Positions 1 through 6,428 of a stretch of 33,207 nt of DNA are shown in pieces (the stretch's first letter is position 1; every line of letters begins with the position of its first letter). The notes under the pieces are model-generated. The model did not search any database. It was not told where the DNA came from and saw nothing but the letters and a program-made list of their open reading frames with translations. Location: NCBI GenBank assembly GCA_900543975.1, contig UQTI01000034.1, forward strand, positions 1 to 33,207, given 5' to 3'. The position numbers were made by a program, and so were the translations under genes. Source of the DNA: an uncultured Prevotella sp. (GTDB taxonomy: Bacteria; Bacteroidota; Bacteroidia; Bacteroidales; Bacteroidaceae).

Positions 1-137
1 TGCCTTCGGCAGCTCAACCAGCGGTTATGGATATTCGCCGCCTTCGGCGACGCTTTCCAGAGATGATAATCAATTGAAAATGTGTTTATTATGCACATGC
101 GAAACTTGAGAAATAAATTCTGCTTGCGCAAAGCTTA
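1..137. other. Window-edge intergenic DNA with two small GC hairpins
   Basis: No gene can be supported here. Two short hairpins share the 9-bp string GCCTTCGGC: positions 1-11 (4-bp stem, loop TTC) and 35-50 (6-bp stem, loop CCTT). They lie downstream of the minus-strand nitroreductase and could help end its transcript, but no U-tract follows on either strand. The first bases could also be the tail of a gene outside the window; one plus frame stays open only to the TGA at 64-66. Confidence 0.3.
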
Positions 138-875
138 TTATAAGAATTTCTGTTTCCTCAAAGCTTCCAACAATGTTTCCGACATTGCCTCACAGTCGGC
201 CTTGGTGTAGCGGCAGTCGGTGAAGACTTGAGCCAAGGTCTGCTTGTTGTTTATCTTTACAAACTCCTTGTTTTCATCAAGCTGCTCCTTATACGCATAC
301 GCCTTGTCTATGTCGGCAGCGCTATAGTCGTGGAAGGTCTCTTCGTGAATGATGGTGCTTTCGGGCAGACGGTCGCTCAGAGGCGGGTTCTCATCGGGCC
401 ATCCCAAAGTTATCGTAGCCACGGGGAAGACCAACTCGGGCAACTGTAGCGTGTCGATAATGCTTTGTGGCTGATACACCGTGGTGCCGAGGAAGCAACA
501 GCCCAAACCCTCTTCCTCTGCCAGGTTACAGAACGTCTGACAGAACAGTAAGGCATCGGTCATGGCGTTAACAAACGACAAGGGGTTGTCGTAGCCGGGT
601 GTCGCCTGACGCTGCTCTGCCCAAAGGGTGGTGCGGCGATAGTCGGCACAGAAGGTGAGCACCACGGGAGCACCCGTCACCATTGGCTGGTTGAAATGAG
701 CTGGTGCCAACTTTGCTTTCAGCTCCTTGCTGCGTGTCACCACCACGCTGTAGAGCTGCAGGTTACCCATTGTCTGTGTGCGTTCAGCCTCCTTTATGAG
801 TCGTGTGAGCAATGTGTTGTCTACATCCTTGTCTTGGTAACGGCGGATGCTGCGTCTTGTGTTTATTGTCTGCAT
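138..875 (-). CDS. Nitroreductase family protein (FMN-dependent)
   Basis: A 245-residue cytoplasmic flavoprotein of the nitroreductase superfamily, which uses NAD(P)H to reduce nitro compounds, quinones or flavins. What can be seen: the N-terminal RRSIRRY motif that opens these enzymes and contacts the FMN phosphate, a central LLFCQTFCNLAEEEGLGCCFLG stretch split between helix and the glycine-rich FMN site (residues about 108-130), and the TLGWPDE motif near residue 157. Length fits the NfsA-like branch, which has a C-terminal extension. The ATG lies only 4 bp after the stop of the DUF5020 gene, so it is probably the last gene of a three-gene operon with the upstream dehydrogenase. The true substrate is unknown; the family name is secure, a role in nitro-drug activation is only possible. 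Confidence 0.88.
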   Translation of the reverse strand: MQTINTRRSIRRYQDKDVDNTLLTRLIKEAERTQTMGNLQLYSVVVTRSKELKAKLAPAHFNQPMVTGAPVVLTFCADYRRTTLWAEQRQATPGYDNPLSFVNAMTDALLFCQTFCNLAEEEGLGCCFLGTTVYQPQSIIDTLQLPELVFPVATITLGWPDENPPLSDRLPESTIIHEETFHDYSAADIDKAYAYKEQLDENKEFVKINNKQTLAQVFTDCRYTKADCEAMSETLLEALRKQKFL

Positions 876-879
876 AATA

Positions 880-1638
880 TTAAAAATCCCATTTTACGCC
901 CAGACAGGGACGACACTTGAAGCCTCCCGTTGAGCCAAAGTTTTGCGTCAACTCTATCTCTGTGCCAACATTTAGGTTGTCAACCCCGAAATGGCGACCA
1001 ACGTTGTACCAAAGCTGCGGCTCGCTTAAGAACACGGTGTGGCGTGTGTCGCTGCTGCCGTCTTCTTTAAAGTCACACTGGTGTGTCTCCCACCAGAAGT
1101 CGGCAAAGCCATTGAAGGTGAGGCCCGTCAGCCCGAACAGGTCCTTACATGTCCACACCGCCGTCAGCTGCATTGGTATGCTGCTGTTTCTCTTGCGTAT
1201 GGTTTTGTAAAGGGCTTTCAGGTTGAGCGTGTTGCGATAGGTCTTGTCGTGCAAGAAATAGTCGACACCAAAGAGCCACGCGTTGTTTATGGGGTAGCTG
1301 CGCGTTATGCCACCGTTATATTCTACCTGTAAGCTGAAATTCTTCAGTGCCGACTCCTGCCACAGGTTTATGCAACGCGCAATCTCCAGATAGCTGCCAC
1401 CGGGTGCGAGGTTCGAGCCTTCCACATGGTCGTCATAGTTGAAATCGTGATCCACGAAGAAATAGGTGTTGCCCCACTTGTCTGCCTTGAACATCTCAAG
1501 GGTCAGGGTCACAAACTTACGGTCGCTGCCAAAATCGTAAAACAGCTGGGCGTTGGTCTGGGCCTTGGCCTTGCTGCCCGTGAGCACAAAGCCCATGAGC
1601 AGCAAGGTGGCCATGACAATCTGTCTGGTCTTATTCAT
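880..1638 (-). CDS. DUF5020 family outer-membrane protein (Tsx-like beta-barrel)
   Basis: A 252-residue exported protein. Residues 1-26 form a signal peptide (basic start, hydrophobic core, AKA before Q27). The mature part is rich in alternating aromatic and polar residues and ends in VKWDF, a terminal phenylalanine typical of outer-membrane beta-barrels. I recognise it as the Bacteroidota DUF5020 family, distantly like nucleoside-specific channel Tsx. The assignment comes from the pattern FYDFGSDRKFVTLTLEMF near the N terminus and the overall barrel-like composition. Starts 33 bp after the dehydrogenase stop and ends 4 bp before the nitroreductase, so co-transcription is likely. The transported substrate is unknown; a link to the hydroxyacid dehydrogenase upstream is inference from position. 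Confidence 0.75.
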   Translation of the reverse strand: MNKTRQIVMATLLLMGFVLTGSKAKAQTNAQLFYDFGSDRKFVTLTLEMFKADKWGNTYFFVDHDFNYDDHVEGSNLAPGGSYLEIARCINLWQESALKNFSLQVEYNGGITRSYPINNAWLFGVDYFLHDKTYRNTLNLKALYKTIRKRNSSIPMQLTAVWTCKDLFGLTGLTFNGFADFWWETHQCDFKEDGSSDTRHTVFLSEPQLWYNVGRHFGVDNLNVGTEIELTQNFGSTGGFKCRPCLGVKWDF

Positions 1639-1671
1639 GTTTTGAAAAAATGTTTGTTGTTATTGGTCCAC

Positions 1672-4500
1672 TTAAGCCTTGTCTTTGCTTGTGGTGCACT
1701 GGTCTACAAGATAGACAATCGACTCATAGGGAATGCCCGAGTTGGTGGTCAGGCCAATCTCACAAGTGCGACTGTTTGAGTAGCCCATGCGTATGCCCTT
1801 CTTCTCAAGCTGCGGACGAAGCTTGCGCAACGCATACTTGTTGACCTCGGGATGGGTAAAGCCACGGTCACCGGCAAAGCCACAGCAGCCAACCTCCTCT
1901 GGCACGAACACATCGGTAGAGCACAGCTTGGCGAGAGCCACAATGGTGTCGCCCAACCCCATGCGGCGCATAGAGCAGGTTATGTGAATGGCCACAGGCT
2001 CATTTATGGGCGTGAACGCCAAACGGTCACGCAAGAAGTTGTAAATAAACTCAGCGGGCTCGTAGAGGTGCATCTTCTTTATTGTCTCACGCATGCGGTG
2101 CAGACACGGGCTCTGGTCACAGAGCACAGGCCATTTGCCTTCCTCGCTCGCTGCCCACAGTGCGTCCTCAAGCTCCTTCGACTTGCGGTCGGCGATGTCC
2201 ATCATGCCCTTGCTCTCCCAGATGGTGCCACAGCACAGCTTGTCCATGTTCTTGGGGAACACAATCTCGTAGCCAGCCTTGTTGAGCAGCGACACCATCT
2301 TGTTGACGAGTGCCATCTCTTCAGGCGACTTATGCGGCAAGCCCATGGTCTGGTTAATGCAGCTTGGGAAATATACCACCTTGTTTTTCTCCTTAGGCTG
2401 TTTTGCCTCAAGATGCTTGTCCACATGGAACGCCTTGGGCATGGCAGGTGTCCACAGCGGGATGTTGAGCAGCGAGTGCATGCCGCCCGTTAGTGCCGAC
2501 ATCGCCTTTGTGCCGAGCACGGTGTGAGCAGTGTCGGCCATTGTGAGGACAGGACGAAGCGCTGTCTTCAGGCCTGCGAAATGGTTAGCTGCAAAGTTGC
2601 CTATCTTGTAGCCCATGCTTCCCTCAGGCATCTCCTGCTGACGGATGACATGTGTGAGCTCACCCATGTTGATGTGCATGGGGCAAGAGGTAGAGCACAG
2701 TCCGTCACCGGCACATGTCTCGTTGCCCCAATACTTATAACCTTTCACGAGAGCTTTGAGGCGTTCGTTGTCTTCGCCCGTAGCCTTGAGTCGTGCTATC
2801 TCTCGCTGGATGATGATGCGCTGACGGCTCGACAGGGCAAAGCCGCAGGTAAGACAGTTGACCTCGCAGAAGCCACATTCTATGCAGCGGTCCACCAACG
2901 GGTTGGTCAGTGGCAGCGGCTTGAAGTGCTTGATATGACACTCGGGATCATCGTTGAAGATGACGCCGGGGTTGAGCAGACCATCGGGGTCGAACAGCTC
3001 TTTCACAGCCTTCATCACGGCAAACGCATCGTCGCCCCACTCGTAGTGCACGAACGGTGCCATGTTGCGGCCCGTGCCGTGCTCAGCTTTCAGCGAGCCG
3101 TCATACTTGTCTACAACGAGGGTCTTCACGTCATCCATCAGACGCTCATATCTCTTCACATCCTCAGCCGTCTTGAACGACTGGTTGATGATGAAATGGT
3201 AGTTGCCCTCAAGCGTGTGACCGTAGATGCAAGCATCGTCGTAGCCGTGACGTGCAATGAGGTCTTGCAGGTCGGCAGTGGCTTCGGGCAGGTCTTCTAT
3301 GTGGAACGCCACATCCTCTATGAGGCAGGTGGTGCCCAGCTTGCGTGTGCCGCCAACGGCGGGGAACACGCCCGAGCGCATGGCCCAGAACTTGCCATAC
3401 TCCTTCGGGTCATCGGTGAAATGTACCGGTGTGAAGGTCGCAAACTGCTTCAGGCAGTCTTCTATCTGCGCGATATATTGCTGTAGCTCCTCCTTTGTCG
3501 AGGCTTTCGTTTCGGTGAGGATGGCTGTAAGGTTCTCGCCCGTGGTGTCGTTTACCGAAGCCAGCGACTTCTTGTCCAGCAGCTCCGCACTCTTCACTAT
3601 CCACTCACCCTTGGCGTTGACAAGCTTCTTCATCGCCACAACGGCCTTACATGCCTCTTTTATCTCTTTGAAATAGAGCATGGCGCTTGCCTTGAACGGA
3701 TAATCAAACTCGGTGTTCATCGTCACCTCCGACAGGAACGCCAGTGTGCCTTCAGAGCCAACCATGAGGTGGGTAATGATGTCGAAGGGGTCGTCAAAGC
3801 GTACGAACGGCAGGATGTTGAGACCTGTCACGTTCTTGATGGCATATTTATATTTTATGCGCTCGCAGAGCTTCCCGTTCTTGCGCACCTCGTCGCGCAG
3901 GTCTTTGATCTTCTGAACAAACTCTGGTTTCTTCTCGGCAAACTGTTTCTTGCTCTCTTCGTCGCCGGTGTCGAGCACGGTTCCGTCGGCCAGCACAATG
4001 CGAGCCGAGAGAAGCATCTTGTCGCTGTTGGCGTGTGTGCCGCAGTTCATGCCCGATGCGTTGTTCATGACGATGCCGCCCACCATGGCGCTCTTTATAG
4101 ATGCGGGGTCTGGAGCAAACTTTCTGCCATAGGGACGCAGCAGATCGTTGACACGCTGGCCGATGATGCCTGGCTGCAAGCGAATCTTCATGCCGTTGTC
4201 GAGAAAGTCATATTTCTCCCAGTGCTTGCCTGCGACGATAAGGATAGAGTCGCTGATGGCCTGTCCAGACAGACTGGTGCCGGCGGCGCGGAAGGTGACA
4301 GGCAGATGCTTCGCCTTTGCAAGCGCCAACAGTTGTGAGATCTCTTTTTCTGAGTCGGAGCGAATGATGATTTGTGGTATGAGACGGTAGAAGCCGGCAT
4401 CACTACCCCATGCCAGACGTCTCAGTTCGTCTGTATAGATGCGCTCTTCGGGAACAAACGAGCGAATCTCTTTCAGAAACGATACATATTTGGTATTCAT
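1672..4500 (-). CDS. FAD-binding and Fe-S-binding dehydrogenase (D-lactate / D-2-hydroxyacid type)
   Basis: A 942-residue fusion that oxidises a D-2-hydroxyacid, passing electrons from FAD through iron-sulfur clusters, probably to quinone at the inner membrane. Order of domains: FAD-binding PCMH half (about residues 30-200, with RAAGTSLSGQ), FAD-oxidase C-terminal half (about 240-520), two 4Fe-4S cysteine groups (C539/542/545/549 and C596/602/606), then two CCG domains with paired cysteines C756-C757 and C872-C873. This GlcD plus GlcF-like architecture is seen in D-lactate dehydrogenases and in YdiJ-type D-2-hydroxyglutarate dehydrogenases; the substrate cannot be settled by eye. The reading frame is open to a TTG at 4524, but the ATG at 4500 gives the usual N terminus. 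First gene of the operon with DUF5020 and nitroreductase; a TACCTTTG -7 box sits at 4598-4605 and its leader carries a 19-bp tandem repeat. Confidence 0.85.
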   Translation of the reverse strand: MNTKYVSFLKEIRSFVPEERIYTDELRRLAWGSDAGFYRLIPQIIIRSDSEKEISQLLALAKAKHLPVTFRAAGTSLSGQAISDSILIVAGKHWEKYDFLDNGMKIRLQPGIIGQRVNDLLRPYGRKFAPDPASIKSAMVGGIVMNNASGMNCGTHANSDKMLLSARIVLADGTVLDTGDEESKKQFAEKKPEFVQKIKDLRDEVRKNGKLCERIKYKYAIKNVTGLNILPFVRFDDPFDIITHLMVGSEGTLAFLSEVTMNTEFDYPFKASAMLYFKEIKEACKAVVAMKKLVNAKGEWIVKSAELLDKKSLASVNDTTGENLTAILTETKASTKEELQQYIAQIEDCLKQFATFTPVHFTDDPKEYGKFWAMRSGVFPAVGGTRKLGTTCLIEDVAFHIEDLPEATADLQDLIARHGYDDACIYGHTLEGNYHFIINQSFKTAEDVKRYERLMDDVKTLVVDKYDGSLKAEHGTGRNMAPFVHYEWGDDAFAVMKAVKELFDPDGLLNPGVIFNDDPECHIKHFKPLPLTNPLVDRCIECGFCEVNCLTCGFALSSRQRIIIQREIARLKATGEDNERLKALVKGYKYWGNETCAGDGLCSTSCPMHINMGELTHVIRQQEMPEGSMGYKIGNFAANHFAGLKTALRPVLTMADTAHTVLGTKAMSALTGGMHSLLNIPLWTPAMPKAFHVDKHLEAKQPKEKNKVVYFPSCINQTMGLPHKSPEEMALVNKMVSLLNKAGYEIVFPKNMDKLCCGTIWESKGMMDIADRKSKELEDALWAASEEGKWPVLCDQSPCLHRMRETIKKMHLYEPAEFIYNFLRDRLAFTPINEPVAIHITCSMRRMGLGDTIVALAKLCSTDVFVPEEVGCCGFAGDRGFTHPEVNKYALRKLRPQLEKKGIRMGYSNSRTCEIGLTTNSGIPYESIVYLVDQCTTSKDKA

Positions 4501-4553
4501 TTTGTTGAAATTGTTTATATTCAAAGTATGTAGTTAATGGTCTTGCCACCTGC

Positions 4554-4591
4554 TTGCCATGCTTTTTTAAAGTTGCCATGCTTTTTTAAAG
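4554..4591 (-). repeat. Perfect 19-bp tandem repeat in the dehydrogenase leader
   Basis: Two identical, directly adjacent 19-bp copies (4554-4572 and 4573-4591) of TTGCCATGCTTTTTTAAAG. They lie between the minus-strand -7 box at 4598-4605 and the ATG at 4500, so both should be transcribed into the 5' leader of the dehydrogenase mRNA. A similar TTGCCATGCT string occurs once more near 22814 in another intergenic region. Confidence 0.9.
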
Positions 4592-4597
4592 ATTATG

Positions 4598-4605
4598 CAA
4601 AGGTA
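4598..4605 (-). promoter_or_regulatory. Bacteroidota -7 promoter box for the dehydrogenase operon
   Basis: Reads TACCTTTG on the minus strand, a match to TAnnTTTG. I do not find a clean TTTG at the expected -33 distance, so the promoter is supported by its -7 element and position only (leader of about 90 nt to the ATG at 4500). Confidence 0.5.
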
Positions 4606-4680
4606 ATATTTTTTTAATTCTGTAAACGTGCTTATTTGCAAAAAAACAATAAAAAACTATGCCATGTGTAGCTTTATTCT

Positions 4681-4688
4681 TAATTTTG
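4681..4688 (+). promoter_or_regulatory. Bacteroidota -7 promoter box upstream of lemA
   Basis: TAATTTTG matches TAnnTTTG and lies 86 bp before the lemA ATG. No convincing -33 TTTG is found at normal spacing. Confidence 0.45.
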
Positions 4689-4774
4689 CGACTATTATAG
4701 TGATTAGGGACATCTTAAAACTGTCTCTCTTATAAGGTAACAATAAAAAACAACAGAAACAAAAAAAAATCGTT

Positions 4775-5368
4775 ATGAAAAATTTCAAGATCAAAGGATG
4801 GATGATAGCTGGTGCCGTAGTGGCTGTTCTCGCTCTCTGGGGCATCAGCAGTTATAACTCGCTCGTAGGCATGGACGAGGAGGTTAACGGCAAGTGGGCA
4901 AACGTGGAGACGCAGTATCAGCGTCGCAGCGACCTCATCCCTAACCTTGTGAACACGGTGAAGGGCTACGCCACTCACGAGAAGCAGACCCTTGAGGCTG
5001 TCATGCAGGCTCGTTCGCAGGCTACACAGGTTAAGATTGACCCGTCCAACTGCACACCGCAGCAGCTCGCCGCCTATCAGAAGGCTCAAGGCGATGTGAC
5101 AACGGCGCTCGGCAAGCTCCTTGCCATCTCGGAGAACTATCCGCAGCTCAAAGCCAATGAAAACTTCCTCGAACTGCAGTCGCAGCTCGAAGGCACAGAG
5201 AACCGCATTAACGTGGCTCGTAAGGACTTTAACGATGTGGCAAAGGAGTATAACAAGACCATCCGCAAGTTCCCGAAAAACATTATCGCCGGCATGTGCG
5301 GCTTTGAGAAGCACAACTATTTCGAGGCTGAAGCAGGAGCTGAGAAGGCTCCTAAAGTGGAATTTTAA
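4775..5368 (+). CDS. lemA: LemA family protein
   Basis: A 197-residue membrane-anchored helical protein. A single transmembrane segment lies at about residues 8-27 (IAGAVVAVLALWGISSY), followed by the family signature around NSLVGMDEEVNGKWANVETQYQ split over residues 28-49 and RRSDLIPNLVNTVKGYA at about 50-66, then a long helical body. LemA proteins are widespread and their molecular role is not settled; they often sit beside TPM-domain proteins, as here. The stop codon is only 3 bp before the TTG start of the TPM gene, a strong sign of one operon. Length is normal for the family and the ATG is unambiguous. Confidence 0.93.
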   Translation: MKNFKIKGWMIAGAVVAVLALWGISSYNSLVGMDEEVNGKWANVETQYQRRSDLIPNLVNTVKGYATHEKQTLEAVMQARSQATQVKIDPSNCTPQQLAAYQKAQGDVTTALGKLLAISENYPQLKANENFLELQSQLEGTENRINVARKDFNDVAKEYNKTIRKFPKNIIAGMCGFEKHNYFEAEAGAEKAPKVEF

Positions 5369-5371
5369 TGC

Positions 5372-6322
5372 TTGCAGAAAAAAGTGTTGAAAACAAAACA
5401 TAAAGGTCTGTGGGCAAGGGCAGCTGTGGCGTTTCTGCTGCTGCTCTTGCTCCCCGTGTGTTCCTTTGGCTACGATGTAGAGCAGGTGCCAAACGTGCAC
5501 CTCAAGGACAAGCGACAGTTTGTTAGCGATCCCGATAACATCCTGTCACAGAGTGCGCGCGACAGCATAAACTTCATGGCGATGCGCCTTGAGATGACCA
5601 CAGGCATAGAGACAGCGGTGGTGATGCTACCCACCATCGGCGACGCCGACATCTTCGATTTCTCTCACAACCTGTTCCGCCGATGGGGCATAGGCAAGAA
5701 GAACCGCGACAATGGTTTCCTCGTAGTCTTTGTCATGGATCAGCACAAGGTGCGCTTCACGACAGGCTACGGCATCGAGGGCATCATGACCGATGCCATG
5801 TCGAAGCGCATTCAGATGCAACAGATGGTGCCGCGGTTCAAGGAGGGCAACTGGGACGCGGGCATGGTCAATGGCATGCGTGCGGCGGTGAGCGTGCTCG
5901 ATGGCTCCATGCAGCCCGATGCCGCTGATGAAGAGGGTGACGACACGGCAGCGCTCATCATCTTGGCTGTCATGATAGTGGGCACCGTGCTCATCATTGT
6001 CTTTGCTCTTTCTTACACAGCCAAATGTCCGCATTGCGGAAAGAAAGGTCTTCAGAAGGTCAATGAGCAGAAGCTGAAGGTCAATCTGGGCGCAGGACGC
6101 AGCAAGATGATCTTGCGCACAACATATAAGTGCAAATATTGTGGCCGCCTCGTAACGAAGGACGAGGACATAAATGATGGTTCTGGCTCTGGTTTGGCTA
6201 CCGCAGCCATCGTGGGTTCCATGCTCGGCGGTCGTGGCGGTGGCTCCACAGGCGGTGGCTTCTCTGGCGGCAGCTGGGGTGGCGGCTCCACAGGTGGCGG
6301 CGGCTCTACATCGGGATGGTAA
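5372..6322 (+). CDS. TPM domain-containing membrane protein with zinc ribbon and Gly-rich tail
   Basis: About 316 residues from the first usable start. Order of parts: signal peptide (about 1-31, ending in CSFG before YDVEQ), TPM domain (about 40-170, with FVSDPDNILS and RFTTGYGIEGIMTD), one transmembrane helix (about 192-214), a zinc-ribbon-like pair of CxxC motifs (C219/C222 and C254/C257), and a C-terminal glycine/serine-rich tail of about 45 residues. TPM proteins (YgcG family) are envelope proteins often paired with LemA; the related TPM_phosphatase name reflects acid phosphatase activity reported for a plant member, not shown here. No ATG exists before the signal peptide: candidates are TTG 5372, GTG 5384 and TTG 5387. 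An ATG at 5368 overlaps the lemA stop but is in another frame and ends after eleven codons. Confidence 0.85.
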   Translation: MQKKVLKTKHKGLWARAAVAFLLLLLLPVCSFGYDVEQVPNVHLKDKRQFVSDPDNILSQSARDSINFMAMRLEMTTGIETAVVMLPTIGDADIFDFSHNLFRRWGIGKKNRDNGFLVVFVMDQHKVRFTTGYGIEGIMTDAMSKRIQMQQMVPRFKEGNWDAGMVNGMRAAVSVLDGSMQPDAADEEGDDTAALIILAVMIVGTVLIIVFALSYTAKCPHCGKKGLQKVNEQKLKVNLGAGRSKMILRTTYKCKYCGRLVTKDEDINDGSGSGLATAAIVGSMLGGRGGGSTGGGFSGGSWGGGSTGGGGSTSGW

Positions 6323-6390
6323 GTGAAAGGCGAAACTTAAGTAAGCATAATAAAATGGGCATATCACTTTTTTATGTGGATTTTTTGTTG

Positions 6391-6398
6391 TAGCTTTG
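6391..6398 (+). promoter_or_regulatory. Bacteroidota -7 promoter box for nrdJ
   Basis: TAGCTTTG matches TAnnTTTG, 30 bp before the nrdJ ATG. The -33 region is T-rich but has no clear TTTG at the right spacing. Confidence 0.5.
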
Positions 6399-6428
6399 CA
6401 ACTTGTAATTTTGAAATAAATACTTTTG

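Noticed and set aside
2524..3486. A 320-codon open frame on the plus strand, opposite the dehydrogenase gene
   Set aside because: It is antisense to a clear, full-length flavoprotein with intact motifs; its product has no recognisable domain and it has no promoter. Long shadow frames are common in this codon usage.
6129..6322. Gly/Ser repeats of the TPM protein as a frameshift or assembly artefact
   Set aside because: Gly-rich tails are usual in TPM proteins, the frame stays open and it ends with a normal stop.
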